Shown here: positions 22,645 through 35,744 of the stretch, one piece after another
Numbering within the stretch: position 1 is the first letter of the stretch
How the letters are laid out: each line of letters opens with the position of its first letter
Assembly: GCF_040939455.1 (NCBI RefSeq)
Contig: NC_134122.1
Location: 33,274,001 to 33,338,000 of the forward strand
DNA length: 64,000 nucleotides
Direction: 5' to 3'
Source: Microcebus murinus
Lineage: Eukaryota > Chordata > Mammalia > Primates > Cheirogaleidae
Translations under genes and position numbers: made by a program
The notes under the pieces: model-generated
Seen by the model: only the letters and a program-made list of their open reading frames with translations
The model's database searches: none
Told to the model about the DNA's origin: nothing

Positions 22645-24235
22645 GGTGAAATGTTAGGCATTTTGATATCCACTCATTTCATTTTCATTTACCTCCCTCT
22701 ATAAATGGGGTGTGAAAACACAGCCTCTTTAGGTTAAGCTTGGGTTAATAGAGGTTTTTTGATTAAAGGATATAGTTCTCAGGGGTTGTATATCATCAGC
22801 ATGGTTGAATACAAATGTATGGAAAAACACACACAGATAAAATAATGGCTTTTCATCCAAGAAGTCCCATGGCAAATTCAGTCTCCTGACTTCAAAGGGC
22901 TGGGAGGGAATCAAACCAGGTCAAGGACTTGAAGATGTTTTGCAAAATGTAAGTCAACACACAACTGATTATTAGCATGTTGTTATGTTTATTTTCTTCA
23001 TTCAAGGACTTCCCATACAAAAAGCCTGAGCTGAATGCTGAATTTCTTTCATGCTAAGACCTAGAGTGATCAGTTGATGAGTATGTTTGTAAGACAAAAT
23101 CAATACAGTGTTAAGCAATAAACTTATCTGACAAAGGTAAATATCACAGTAGCGAGTTCCAGGTTTTTAGCATTCTTAACCAAAGCAATAAATAAACAGA
23201 CTCCTCCCAAAGTAAAGATGGAAATATAATTATTCAGTCTCTCCATGTTAGATTTGCCCAGAAATTGAAATATTGTTAGCAAACACAGATTTAAATTTTG
23301 TGCTCCAATGAATTGGTAGATCTCTTAGTTTATTGTTTTGATTTCTCTGCATTCTACCACAGGGAAATTATGCAAACTCTTATAGTACATGAAAAGAATA
23401 CTGATAATTATGGAATTTGCTGCTTAGCTTGATGATAATTTCATGAATCTCTTCTGATCTATTGGCAGAGTGGCTTGTGTGTAGTTGTACTGCTACTATT
23501 CCTGAGACCTGTGGTCTGATGCATGTGCTAAGTGTGTTTGAAACTGTGCAATGCCAAGCCAACCGTTCAATTCAGCAAATAAAAGTCAGCCCAGACAGTT
23601 TTCTCTGAAGGGGCTGATTGCTTAACAGATTTAAGTCATCCTGTAGTCCCGGGCTGGGGGTCACAACACAGTCTGGTCCCAATCCCACTGGCAGGTCAGA
23701 AGCCCTTGGAAAGCTTCATACAATAGAAACCCTTGGGTCCCACCCTAGATCTCTAGGATGCACATCAGAACCCAGGGAATGTGCATGTAAGTAGCCTTTT
23801 AGGTAGCTCTCCTGCATAGCTAGGCAGAGAGAACACTTGCTCATGACAGCAGAGGCCAGTAGGGACAGAGGTAACGTGAGCCTTTGTTTTGTCTGCATGG
23901 CACACTACATAACTGCTTTCATTTTTATGTTTTGTTTATTTTTCACAAAACCTGTTGGGCCCCTGGCTTCTATCATGTCACAGAGCTATAAGCTCAGAGG
24001 CTTTGCTTCAATCAGGAAAGTCTACCGTGCTTGGGAGCTGGGAGTACGTATTTATCACAGCGTCTTAGAGCGCGTCTGTTTCAAAAGTCCCATCTGCCTT
24101 CTCCACAGTGCTGCTCCCCTGTTGATGTTCACAGTGTTCTCTCTGTTACAAATAATAACCCTTCAGCTTTATGAAGGCAGTGCATTTCTCCATTATAGGC
24201 TAAATACCTCTTTTCACTTGACCATCCAAACAAAA
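22645..24235. other. No gene seen; possible MER5-like segment near 23.64-23.83 kb
   Basis: The 174-codon plus frame at 23837-24361 runs into a MIR and has no recognised domain; its length is within chance expectation for 64 kb. Around 23640-23830, 'aatagaaacccttgggtccc' and 'aggatgcacatcagaaccca' resemble a degraded hAT-type (MER5-like) element, too weak to call. Confidence 0.4.
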
Positions 24236-24239
24236 AAAA

Positions 24240-24480
24240 GCCAGTGGAGTGCAGTGGAAACTATACAGGCTTTTAATCCTGCACTTATTGGCTGCCAGGC
24301 TGGGGACACACTGTTGAATGCCATTGATCCTCAGTTTTGTCATCTCCAAAATGGCATTTAATGACGTTATTACAATACAATATATACCCACCTTGTAGAA
24401 TTATGAAAATTAAATAGGTAACCCATGTAAAACATGCACTATATAAATGGCAGCTATTAGGAGCCTTGGTATTACTAAAT
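24240..24480 (+). repeat. MIR SINE
   Basis: Sense MIR: 'cagtggaaactatacaggct', 'atcctcagttttgtcatctc', 'caaaatggcatttaatgacg', 'ttgtagaattatgaaaatta' and 'aaacatgcactatataaatg'. Nearly full length but diverged. Confidence 0.75.
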
Positions 24481-24489
24481 GACGTTTTC

Positions 24490-26830
24490 CAACCTTTGAA
24501 CACCCTAAAGCTTTTGTATTAGATGTGATCTAATCTATCATTTTCTTAATACAGGAGTGAATATAATTCCAGGTATGGTTTCCACAAAGAAGAGTTAAAT
24601 AAACACATTATTTTGATTAAGATTGGGGGGGAATTGTACTCCCAAAATGCTTTTCTCTAGTCAGACAACGCTTGGAATATTGAGATTATTTCTAGATACC
24701 CCACTTGAAGAAGGACTCAGATAAACTCAAATGTAGCTGGGGAAGAGTGACCGGGGAAGTATCAGAAACCAAGACAGCATCAGATAGGAAATTGTTTTAG
24801 AAACGGGTGTTCTCAGCTAGAAAAAGAAAAGTCACAGGGGAAAGGGAGACGTTTGTCTTCAAATACCTGAATAGCTATTGCAAAGGTGTCGAATGAAACT
24901 TCCTGAGATGGCCCCAAGTAGTACAATTAGAATGAGGGCACGGGAGAGGGGTTCTGGGTTTCCCCCAGCGCCAAGAGTCTAAGGTGACTTGGGTCCAGGG
25001 TTTTCCTTGAACTGAGCATTCTGCTTCTATTCAGGCTCATGAGAAATGTGTGTTAATTTTTAAACAGTCGTATAACAGCGCTGTCCTTCCTGAATATTCA
25101 AATGTGGCTGGGTCTCTTACTGGGAAGGGGAAGCCTGCATGAGAAAGGAACCACTGTCACTCACATGAGAAAACAACCTCAATGACATAGATACATGAGC
25201 AGGGGAGGGCAGCTGCCTCAGTAAATTATTTAAGGGGTCCAAAAGCACCATTTACAAGTGCTGAGCTCTCCACAGTCCGTTCAGAGCTTTCACCCTGAAT
25301 ATCACGGTTACCAGCAACATGGGCAGGAGATTCACACACCATTGGCCCTGGCTACTCGACAAACCCCTGGCCCATGGACTAAAATCCAGTCCAGAGAGAA
25401 GCAAGCAGAGACTTCCCTTAATCTGAAAAGCAGTCGACTGTTTAACAGGGCCCCAGTTGCTAAATTCAGAAGCAAATAGGAAAGAAGCTTTTTATTAAAC
25501 TTGATTTTCATGATGAATGATGCAGTAGACATAAAAGTAGTATAACTTTTGTTTTGTTGGATGATAATACCACTGCATCAAAATACACCTTTTCTGAGAA
25601 AATCAGAGTTTAACAAGGAAATTGTTTACACATACTCCAAAAATAAAGGAGTTGGCCAATCGATTTATAAGGAATGTAAACAAGTTTACAAGGAATATCA
25701 TGACTCTCTGGGGCTCCCTATGATTTCAGTCATTCTCCAAGCATAAACCATTTATTGCAGTGTCATGTTTTGGAGGGTAACAGTGGAGCATAAAGGGGTC
25801 ACACCTACTGCTCTGGATCATGCAATAAACGTGGCGGAGTTGGCACTCAAACCCAAACCTGCTTCTCTTCCTGGTATATTGTAGATTGAGGCAGCCAAAT
25901 GTCTTGAGGAGAGCTATTAAGCAGTGGTGGCCAAAATGCAAACCAAACCTGGGCCAACCCAAGGCAGCAGAATAAACTGGAGACAGGTACCATGTTAAGA
26001 GCCCAGACTGGATGGAATACAGCCAATGCTGGAAATACCAGAATTAAAGTGTGAGCTGGGAAGAGGCTTTTTGAACAATCAGTGATGTTCCAGGTGCGAT
26101 GAGATGCACTCTCATACCCATCGGTGCCTTGGCATTTGCAGAACTAACCTTGGCTTCCAAATCTTGTGGGTAACCAGGAAGGTCTACAACAAAGTTACAA
26201 ATCAGACCTCCACACTGAGAGGCAGCATCACCATTTGCACAGCTCCAAGGGACATGATTTCCATAGACTGCAATATGGGTAGTACCTTCTGGAATTCTTC
26301 AACATGGTAGCCCAGTGGGGGTAGCTGGCATAGTCACAGATGTGTGAGCTAGTGAACAAGCCTAGCTCACTGCCTAGCATCTGTATCTTAACGTGCTCTT
26401 GTTGCTTTCTCTGCTCAACACCAAATAAGCCACAGAACTTGTGATGCGTGAGATATCTCATGTCTTCACGGGGCTGGGGAAAAGAGACCCCATTTAAAAT
26501 TGCAAATATGAATAAGAGGGATAAAGAGAAAGAAGTGTTAGATAAATTCAAGGGTAAAATATCAAATTTGGGAACTGCTTGGAGCCACCAAATACTCTAC
26601 AAGGAATTGAGGGAAAGTAATTTCTGAAACTGTTCAGTGAGCATTCCAGCAAGAATTTATTTTAATTGCTTTATAAATTGCTTTAATCCTATATTTAGGG
26701 AATCATTAGGAGCCTGAAAGGGTCACTTAAAATTTTCACTTATGCTTAACTAAATTTTATGGAGAAAATTACATGTTTTAATAGTATTCACAGAATTGTA
26801 GACTTGCAAAGGTCTCAGGATGTATCCTTC
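24490..26830. other. No gene seen; unassigned sequence
   Basis: About 2.3 kb of mixed composition with only short frames (25258-25479 and 26104-26310 plus; 26228-26551 minus), none with a recognised domain. It is one of the longest stretches without an identifiable repeat, so conservation analysis would be informative. Confidence 0.45.
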
Positions 26831-26834
26831 TAAA

Positions 26835-26975
26835 ATAGCAGAGGTCTGTGACTCAATATCATTTAATTTTCACAATAGCCCTGTGAGGTAAGGATAATTA
26901 TTCTCATATTACAGATGAGGCAGCTGACCCTCAGAGAGTTTGAATTATTTGCCAAGTAAGCAATTTATAGGAAGG
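26835..26975 (-). repeat. MIR SINE, antisense
   Basis: Reverse MIR core: 'atttaattttcacaatagcc', 'ctgtgaggtaaggataatta', 'attacagatgaggcagctga' and 'ccctcagagagtttgaatta'. Confidence 0.85.
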
Positions 26976-27040
26976 ATCCAGCCTTCTTCATCTTTCCATC
27001 CTCAGGGTCTGGCATACGCAGACATTCCATACATTGCTTT

Positions 27041-27230
27041 CAGGGGTTCTCAAAGTGCTGGCAACACGAACATCTCCTGGGAACTTGTCAGAAATGCAAA
27101 TTCTCAGGCCCACTGACTCTGACACCCTGCTACAGGGCTCAGCAAGATGAGCTTTAACAAGTTCTCCAGGAGATGGCTGCACACTGAATTTAGTTTTAGT
27201 GATGCGTGCTAGATTTAGTGATTCACACTA
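27041..27230 (+). mobile_element. MER5A-type hAT remnant
   Basis: Starts 'ggggttctcaaagtgctgg', continues 'ctcctgggaacttgtcagaa', 'atgcaaattctcaggcccac' and 'gctttaacaagttctccagg', the standard order of the MER5A non-autonomous hAT (Charlie group). The 3' terminal part is eroded and includes a small repeat of 'gtgatgcgtgctagattta'. No transposase is encoded. Confidence 0.75.
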
Positions 27231-27340
27231 ACGTGTGCAAGAATTCCCGTGTTAAATGCATATTGATTGGAGATCATGCAGCTGGGGAAGAGGTGGATTC
27301 AGGATACTCGGAGCCCAGAGGCCAAAGTCAAAAGGAAGAG

Positions 27341-27618
<278 letters not shown>

Positions 27619-27631
27619 TTATGATCTAATT

Positions 27632-28228
27632 CTTTTTTTTTTTAATTTTTTTAATTTTAGCGTATTATGGGGGTACAAGTGTTAAGGTTACATATATTGC
27701 CCATGCCCCCCTCCCCCCTCATGTCAGAGCTCCAAGTGTGTCCATCCCCCATACTTTGCACATCTTACTCATAGTGTTTGTATATACCCATCCCCTCCTC
27801 CCCCCTCCCACCCGCCCAACACCCAATAAATGTTATTCCTGTATGTCCACTTAGGTGTTGATCTGTTAATACCAATTTGCTGGTGAGTACATGTGGTGCT
27901 TGCTTTTCCATTCTTGAGATACTTCACTTAGTAGAATGGGTTCCAGCTGTATCCAGGAATATACAAGAGGTGCTATAGCACCATTATTTCTTAAAGCTGA
28001 GTAGTACTCCATGGTATACATATACCACATTTTATTAATCCACTCATGAATTGATGGGAACTTGGGTTGTTTCCACAGCTTTACAATTGTGAATTGTGCT
28101 GCTATAAACGTTCGAGTGCAGGTGTCTTTTTCATAAAGTGACTTTTGATCTTTTGGGTAGATGCCCAGTAGTGGGATTGCTGGATCAAATGGTAGACCCA
28201 CTTGTATTGCTTTGAGATATCTCCATCT
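27632..28228 (-). mobile_element. Relatively young L1 3' end, antisense
   Basis: 5'-truncated L1. It has an A-tail (T-run on plus at about 27632-27660), a 3' UTR with pyrimidine-rich (on plus) stretches at 27700-27725 and 27785-27815, then the ORF2 C-terminus. It is better preserved than the L1 at 13.4 kb. No clear target-site duplication is visible. Confidence 0.9.
27866..28201 (-). pseudogene. L1 ORF2 C-terminal fragment (reverse-transcriptase protein, truncated)
   Basis: Uninterrupted 111-codon minus-strand frame with the hallmark L1 ORF2 tail: IPLLGIYPKDQKSLYEKDTC, FIAAQFTIVKLWKQPKFPSI and HEWINKMWYMYTMEYYSALR. The intact protein is about 1,275 residues with endonuclease and reverse transcriptase domains. 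Only the C-terminal tail is left, so it has no activity. The open frame suggests a recent insertion. Confidence 0.9.
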
Positions 28229-28234
28229 TAAAGG

Positions 28235-29520
28235 AGCTACACGCCCTTAAGCCGCAGTCTGCCAGGTTGCAAACCCATCCTTCTGCCCACCTGTCTGGGG
28301 CAGTGCGCGTAGAATCCAGGGCCCGTCCCTGCAAGGGATATAATTAGGCAAGTTTCCACTTTCCTTCCTCCTTCCAAAAACCTCTCACAGCGAGGGCCAC
28401 CCGAGGACAGAAAATTTCATCTTGCGTAAAACCCAATTTATCTTCATTCTTTGCCCAACAAGACAATGAAGGCCCAGATGATTTTTCCACATTTGCTAAC
28501 ACTTAGAAGCTTTTCATTAGCACAAGAAAAAAGGGGAGAACTCTTTTCCTCATTTCTGTTTACCGCAGTGATACAGCTGAAAGAAAACAATTTAAATCTA
28601 TAAACTACTGAGGTGTTTTTGACTTAAAACAAGCACCAAAGTCTCAGTCATTTATCTGGAAGTACAGCTTGTCTGAGATAAAAGGGGCCTAAGAGATCGT
28701 TGAGTCAGTGCAACATGATTTGTGATGGTGCCAAATACCATGTCTTTTAAAGAGTTCAGTGTGTATTTTAATATGTATTAGGAAAAATACACCTTTCATA
28801 TCGAAACCAGGATTTCTTGTAGATTATTGCTTAAGGTAAAGCTAAAGTCATTTGAATGTTAAAAACTGAAGTGAAGTGATTTCAGAAAAAGTCAGTCAAT
28901 GAGAAATACAGCCCAGGTGTCACACAGGTATGGCAAAAATCATGAAAGCGATACACAAAGTTTGGCGATTGGCTGTCACTCCTCATAGGGTCAGGCAGGT
29001 TGGAGAATCCACCCCATCTCAGATGGTTCAAATGGAGAGGCTTCAAGGAAGGAAATACTTAGGGAGTTGCAGGCAGGGTTGAGAAAGCCAAACAAGATGG
29101 TGAGGCACCCAGAGACTAGCTAGGGGAGAAAGCTGTTACTACCTGCAGAGCAGAAGGGGCAAGAGAAGGAAATAGTGTTAACTGCAGCTATGGAAGACAG
29201 GTGGCCTGGTAAGAACCCAGACAGAGTACTGGGGAGAAAATAGGAGGGAGGAAATAGCTCAACCTCTCCTCCTGCCCTCCCTTCCCACCTGCCCTCCCTT
29301 CCCACCAGCGAACCCAGGCAGGAGCCAGAGGCAAAGGCATCAGGCAATCCCAAGGGGAGAGGCCAACCTCCAGTGATGCAGAAGTGCTTTTGAGCACCAA
29401 GGTGGGGAGATTGGTCTATTCCAACCTGTTCCTTTGGCAAGTTCAGAGCTACCCAACCGGCAGGCAAGTCGGGCCATGGAGGCTTTAGACAGACTCACTG
29501 GGCTGGTCAGAAATACTACT
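28235..29520. other. No gene seen; unassigned sequence
   Basis: Minus-strand frames 29120-29467 and 29188-29400 overlap a purine/pyrimidine-skewed stretch and have no recognised domain. No repeat family is identified. Confidence 0.45.
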
Positions 29521-29524
29521 AGAG

Positions 29525-29675
29525 AGATTTATAAATCTCAGGAAAGTTACTTAAGCTGTCTGCACCTCAGTTTCATTATCTGAAAATTGAGAAGATTATT
29601 TCCACCTTGCAGGTGTGCCATGAAGATGATAAATAACACATAATGGTGCTGGTACATAGTAGGTGTCTGCAGCCA
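29525..29675 (+). repeat. MIR SINE fragment
   Basis: Sense MIR: 'aaatctcaggaaagttactt', 'ctgcacctcagtttcattat', 'ctgaaaattgagaagattat' and 'ggtgctggtacatagtaggt'. Confidence 0.85.
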
Positions 29676-29679
29676 GGCC

Positions 29680-30500
29680 TGGGTCGCTGGAAGTGCTCAG
29701 AGCTCTCTTGAAGCCTGGGTTTTGGCTTTTCTCCAGCACACCTTGGCAAATGGGAGCTGCTTGTTTCATTTTTGAACACTGGACATGGCCACTCCGTGGC
29801 CCTGTGGTGCCCATTGTAAACCCAGGGCTCTGTCCTAAGTCAGCAAGCTCTCTGCCAGCGCCGTGGTCCCTCCTACAAAATAATACTGCTCTGGAGTCTG
29901 CACCTGCAGTTCTGCAATAATCTCCATGTGTAACGTCACATCACCAAACCCACCCTTGAGAGCCACGCTTCTAGATATTCACGTCCATGACCATGTACTT
30001 TGACAGAGCAAGTAGCAGTATGAACCCCAAAGTATAAGTTTATCAGGAGGACAAACAGACCACTCTAAAAACAAGGAAGAAAGGGGGGCCAGGACTGAGG
30101 GAAGGTGCCAAAGCAGGGACATGGCAGGACAAGAGTGACAGGAAGTCATCAGTGGTCCGGGGACTCACTGGGAGGTTTTTATTCAGGGCTGGCACCAGCA
30201 CATGGAGGAGAAAGTTCCAGTCTCAGAACAAGGCAGCTGTCAGAGGGATGGTCATGGTCCTCAAGGCTGCCCCAGGCAGGATCAGAGTGACACCAGAACC
30301 AGGGAAAAGCTTGGTTTTCAGCCAAGGGCAGGGTGGAGGTGAGAGAGAAGAGAGGCAGAATATCATTGTGCCACTTCTCTCCATGCCCCGCAGGGTGGCC
30401 TCACCCCTCAGAAGATGTCCCGGAGCCCCTGTGCATCTTTCTTCCCAGCCTTTCTTCCGTACTTTGCTCTTAACTCATTCGTTTTTATTATATTGCCTAC
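29680..30500. other. No gene seen; unassigned sequence
   Basis: Plus-strand frames at 29663-29920 and 30152-30517 are unrecognised and overlap minus-strand frames. No splice context is convincing. Confidence 0.4.
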
Positions 30501-30504
30501 TTCT

Positions 30505-30965
30505 CCATCTTTATTAGTTACCTATTGCTGTTTAGCAACTGCCATGAAACTTAGTGGCTGAAAACAATAAACCTTTTATTTTTTTTTAACGATTCTGCCA
30601 TGTGGGCTGAGCTCAGCTGGGTGGTTCTTTTGTTGGCCTCACTGGTCACTCGTACAGCAGCTGTCATGCAGGAGCCAACCAAAGCTGGATGGCCTGAGAT
30701 GGCCACGCTTTCGTGTCTGGTAGTTACTGGGGACTGTTGGCCCAGGTGACTCAGTTTTGTTCCATGTGGCTTCTCCAGCAGGACAGCGCCAGTTTCTTAC
30801 AAGACAGCAGAGGCATTCCAAGAGAATGAGCCTCATGTTTGCAGAGGTCTCATTGGCTGAAGAAGTCCCATTGCCAAGCCCACAGTCAGTGAGGGCAAGT
30901 TCTACACAAGGTTGTGGACACCAGGAGTCATGGTTCATCAGGAGTCATCAATGTTGCAATTTACT
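30505..30965 (-). repeat. MaLR-like LTR, antisense
   Basis: Reads 'ttagttacctattgctgttt', 'aacttagtggctgaaaacaa', 'gctgagctcagctgggtggt', 'ggatggcctgagatggccac', 'gcattccaagagaatgagcc' and 'ctcattggctgaagaagtcc'. This is the reverse-complement order of a common MaLR-type LTR, whose polyadenylation end is at the low coordinates. Frames on both strands (30639-30938 minus, 30757-31029 plus) are incidental. Confidence 0.6.
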
Positions 30966-31339
30966 TCATCATTTCCAAGGATCCAATAAGGTCAGAGGAA
31001 AATACAAAGGCAGAGAAAATGGAAATTAAATTCATCAGACATTTTTTAGCACCTACTAAGTGCTAGAGATTGTGTTAATCGTTAGAGACACCAAAGAGGA
31101 ACACTTATGGGTTACTAATATTCTGATTGTGCCAGTCAATCTGGAGGATTATTTCATTGAAACTTATTTTATTCTTTAGTACTTTAAATTCATTCATTTT
31201 AAACATAAAATAAAACTATAAAAGACAAACAAAAATGTATCAATAAAAATAAAAGGATTTGTTCTATAAAATTTGGATTCAGTCAAAAGGCTGCACTTAG
31301 GGACCTAGAAGGCCACATGTTCTGCACCCCTGCCATAGA

Positions 31340-31566
31340 AACAGAATGCAGATTAGAGGGGCTGGGGGAGGGGCAATGGGCAGTGAAAGTGACTGCCCAT
31401 GAGTAGGCGGTTTCTTTCAGGGGTGATGAATATCTTCTGGAATTAGATAGTGGTGAAGAGCTGCATAGCTTTGTAAATATATTGTTAACACTCCACTAAA
31501 TTCTATACTTTAAAATGGTGAATTTTATGGTATTTGAATTGTATTTCAATAAAAACACTTTAAGGA
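31340..31566 (+). repeat. Old L1 (L1M-type) 3' end, sense
   Basis: Typical old L1 3' UTR: 'agtgactgcccatgagtagg', 'tttctttcaggggtgatgaa', 'tattctgg'-type, 'gaattagatagtggtgaaga', 'ctttaaaatggtgaatttta' and the terminal 'atttcaataaaaacacttta' with its poly(A) signal. Confidence 0.85.
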
Positions 31567-31744
31567 ATAAGCAACACATATAACACATCTCTGGATTAAT
31601 GCACTGAGCTCATTTTTATAACGATAACATGTTTTTAAATGGTCTCCATCAAAGAAAACGATAGATGTTAACCTAGCATATCACTAATGTAGTCATTTAG
31701 TGTTGTGAGGCAGGGAACCCAAAGAGTTTACTGTTTCTTTGTAG

Positions 31745-31990
31745 TGCTTTTCTTATAGCAATCATTAATATGCATTGAGGGCAGACTGTGCACCTGGCAC
31801 TGTCCTAAAAACCTCCCATGTTTGAACTCACTGAATTCTCACAACAGCTCTGTATGGCTGGCACTAGCATAATTACCTCTATTTTAGAGATAAAGGCATA
31901 CAGAGGTTATATATCCCAAATCACAGAGCCAGGATGTATCGAGGGACTCTGAACCAAGGAAATCCAAAACCTCTGTTCTTATCCTCCACA
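31745..31990 (-). repeat. MIR SINE, antisense
   Basis: Reverse MIR: 'gcagactgtgcacctggcac', 'tgaattctcacaacagctct', 'ttacctctattttagagata', 'cagaggttatatatcccaaa' and 'tcacagagccaggatgtatc'. Nearly complete. Confidence 0.85.
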
Positions 31991-31994
31991 CTAG

Positions 31995-34900
31995 ACTCTC
32001 TTTCAATACAACAACTGCTGCTAATATCACTACTCTACTAATGTTTTAAATCTGAATAGCGCCTCACAGTTTACAAAATAGTTGAGCATAACTACAGGAA
32101 TATTTTATTGAATCCACTGTTGAAACAGCATCCTGGGCTAAAGTGCAACTCAGCAGGCATTTATAACATATACTGCATAACTGATTTTAATGTTTTTACC
32201 CCACTTGTAATTTTCACAAATATTGCCTATGACAATGAGTGTACTCATTGTTTGAATAAAAGCGAGTGGAAAAGGTATTAATAATAATATCGATTTCACC
32301 CCATGCTTTATCATTTTCAAAAATCTCCATATAGGTGATATTTATGACAACTCCTAGAAGTTGGAAAAATAGAAAGAATTATTTCTATATTTCATATAAT
32401 AAAATTGAGGCTCCAATAATTTGAGACAGAACTTGAACAAAGGTCTCCTGGCTTGTAACCTACACAACACGCTATCAATTGGATAATTTGGGGGACAATA
32501 TATTCATGATAATTCGGCCAACTCTGCAAATGCTATTTTTGTTATCTTTGTGGTAACAGCACTGCACTTTCCTCCCATCTAGCTAGAAGTGATTTCTATC
32601 AATAGCATGCTCAAACCTCTGTCCTTCTATGCTATCACTATTTCCAATGTTGAAGTGAAACATTCAGATGACTGGTTTCATGTGCAACACGTATGCAACA
32701 CAGGTGGGAAGTGACCCCACATTCTTCTTGGTATCAACACTCTTCATTTTACTGGGGGTTGGGGTGGCCCCTGGGGGTGAATAGCTGGCCCTTGTCCCTT
32801 TATCCCAGAAGCAGCACATTTAAGGCAAACACTCTGGGGAACTGATTCCTTCCTCATTTAGAATTACAGGAAGGAAAGAGATTTCAGATCTCCTATAGGC
32901 ATCCCATCCCAAAGATCATATTTCCCTTTGTGTTTTTCACAGCCAGGAAATCCTTCATCAAATCCACGTGAATCCCTCTTTCTCTTCTCTAAGCCCTCGT
33001 CTTGTTTTGTTTCCTGTGAGGAGCGAGAGCAGCTGGTTGCTCCTGGGAGAAGCAGCAACCCCTGAAATCTGCCCACTCCAGCATGCTGCGGGATTCCAGA
33101 TATTTTAGCGGCAGGCATCTCAGTGTTAATTACCTTACGGCAGCTCCCACATGGGTGCTGATGGGTGCAACGCCAAGCTGCCCCCGCTGAGCATCACAGG
33201 AAGAGAGAGCAGAAAGCAGGCTGAGGCTTCCCCAGGGAGTCTTAACCTCACACCACAGATTCTCACACTTTCCAATCCCCAGCCCCACCCCCGTGCCTGG
33301 AGCCTTCCCACGACCCCCACCCGGACACCCCCATAGGCACAGACACACTCCCACGCGCACGGAAGCCCTCGGGGTTCGCCCTCCCTCCCACTTTCTCAGC
33401 CCTGCCCCCTCCCATCCCGTCTCACCCCACTCTGGATCCATTTATTGTCTCTTGGGTGTTGGAACATTACCGCCTCCCTTAGTCCAAAGCTAAAGCCTCT
33501 TGGCACAGCGTGTTTCTTATCTATTCCCTTGCCCATAGCCAGGGCTTCTCAGGACAGCTTTGCACAATAAATACCTTCTCATGCAGCCCATGGTATTTTT
33601 CCATGGCTTGGGATAACTGAGGGAAGTAGAGTTTGCCTCACTGTTATTGGCAGGAAGGCTAAGAAATTGGTAAACACAGGACGGGCTCTCTGTGTCAGTT
33701 TGCTACACCCTGACCAAGGATGCAAAAGAAAACCTTAAGAACCAGCCTTCCCACTGGGCCTCTTTTCACAAAAGCTACCTCAAGTGGGAGGACATTTAGC
33801 TAGAACTGGATCGTAAGTGTGATCACAGTAATATAAATAAGTCATGACAAATATATGAGCTAATTGTATAATAAATATAATGATCTAGTGGATATAGATC
33901 ATAAATATCAGAAACTGGATCATAAAAACAAATAGTCCAGTTAACCAGAGATAGTTCTGGCTCCAAGCTACTATTACTACTGGGGGACCAGGGTCTCTTA
34001 AGGACCTGAATCCACATAACCCCGTTCTCCATGGTACTCATGGGTCCTTTGTGAACCCTACAAAAGCTCCACTCGGCTCCTTCTTCTACAAGTGGAACGT
34101 TACCTGGAGCAGCAGATCCCAGTCTCTGGGCCCACGTCACCTGGTCCCCAACACATTCCCGAGGTTTGGGCCATTCCATAGGATAGAGAGAGGCAGCATA
34201 ACCTTGTAATCTCAGAGACAACCGCTCTTCATGGGGGGACTTCCCCAGGGAGCCACCAAAACCTTTCTATATCACCAACTTGGGCAATTACCTACTGTTT
34301 TGCAATTAAATTCACACAGGAAAATCGAATCATTACTGTGAGGAGTAGCTAACCAGCAAAGGGCGAAGCTGCACTTCCAGCCATATGGCAGGCAATTCCC
34401 AATGATGTCAACAGAAAATTGCTCGTGAGTAACTGCGAGGCAAGATGCATCCCTGGGAGAGGCGCTGGGGTTTTACTGTCATAAAGGGAAGTGGCAGCGG
34501 GCAGGAACCAAGCGTGGCTGGGGGAAGGCACCATTTTCATGCAAACATAAACAGAACTTCTGGATCGAGTTGACCGGCACCAAATAGTTCACACAGCTTA
34601 TTCTTCCATTCCTTTTTTACTCAGTACACTCATAATTTGTGGGTAAATTTTTTAAAAATTAAAAATAAAGCCTAAAATTTCAATAAATGATAGGAACATT
34701 GTTTCTAGTTATCTAATAAAATATTTACTGTCTGGAATGAAAATTGCACTGGGTCCTCCTCCCACCCACGCCCCCACACACAAACACATACTGCCAACAC
34801 ACCACCGGAAAAAGCTTCATCATAAATTTCTTTTCTGCCCAAATTGGGAAGGACAGAAGAGAGAGTGTCTTTTGCAAAATGCTTCAATTTTTAATTTTAT

Positions 34901-35555
34901 CTTTTGCACATTGGGATTCTGCATATAATAAAGAGACACTCAAAAATAATACATTTTTGAGTTGGTGAATAATGATCTTCAGTATGCTAAGAATCATGCA
35001 GAAGGAATGTATAAGTTCTAAAATACAAAATCTACCATTACATGGTTTATATTAGAGGTTATTGATAAGATGGAGAAGTAATGCATTAAAAGCAATAAAT
35101 GCAAAGCACCTATTCTATGTGTTGTCACTTCCTCAATGAGGAGGTAAAAGAAAGCTTCAGAGTTGGCCTTGTCAGCAGCCTCTTCTCATGGACAGCGCCT
35201 CAGGCAGATGGGCATTGAACTGGCATCGGGATATCAGATGGTGCCAAACAGTCCTGTTGCATGTGCTGTCCTGGGCTGGATCCCATGCAGCAAAGTCTGG
35301 GAGTTGATTTTAAATTAAGAAAGGAAAGACGTTGCCTCTTGCTTTTGTTTTACTCCTGTAGGCTATCAGTGTGTGCTTACTCCACCGATTCCATAAGAAG
35401 GACTGATGTCCACGAGAAAACAAGTGGAAGAAAGCAGGGAGTTTTGGGGGGAAAGGCGGGAGGCTCCGGAGAATCATCCGCTAGTTTCACACCATAGCAT
35501 GGTTTGCTGGGAGGATCACGAACCAAACTGGGGTGATGCCTACAGAAACAATGAT
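31995..35555. other. No gene seen; mostly unassigned sequence
   Basis: Faint MIR-like traces occur near 32040-32110 and 32280-32450 (antisense, 'aaaattgaggctccaataat'). The stretch 33130-33500 is C-rich and includes overlapping frames on both strands, but CpG is sparse, so I do not call a CpG island. The 132-codon minus frame at 33823-34221 has no recognised domain. Confidence 0.4.
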
Positions 35556-35559
35556 CACA

Positions 35560-35740
35560 ACAGTAATAAAAATCATAGCTAACACAAACTGAGTGTTCCC
35601 ATCTGCCAGGCACTGGGCTAAGCACTTTACACGCATTATTATTACTGCATCCTCCCAAATATCCCATGTGCACTCCCGGTGTGGTAGGTACTTCTATTAT
35701 TCCCATTTCACAGATGAGGAAAGTGAGGTTAAATAATGTA
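35560..35740 (-). repeat. MIR SINE, antisense
   Basis: Reverse MIR: 'tgccaggcactgggctaagc', 'actttacacgcattattatt', 'tattcccatttcacagatga' and 'ggaaagtgaggttaaataat'. Well conserved. Confidence 0.9.
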
Positions 35741-35744
35741 AGAA

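Noticed and set aside
23837..24361. 174-codon plus-strand frame
   Set aside because: Its 3' part runs through a MIR SINE and the rest has no recognisable motif; length is within chance.
33130..33500. C-rich stretch considered as a CpG island promoter
   Set aside because: C-rich but poor in CpG, with no TATA or exon context downstream.
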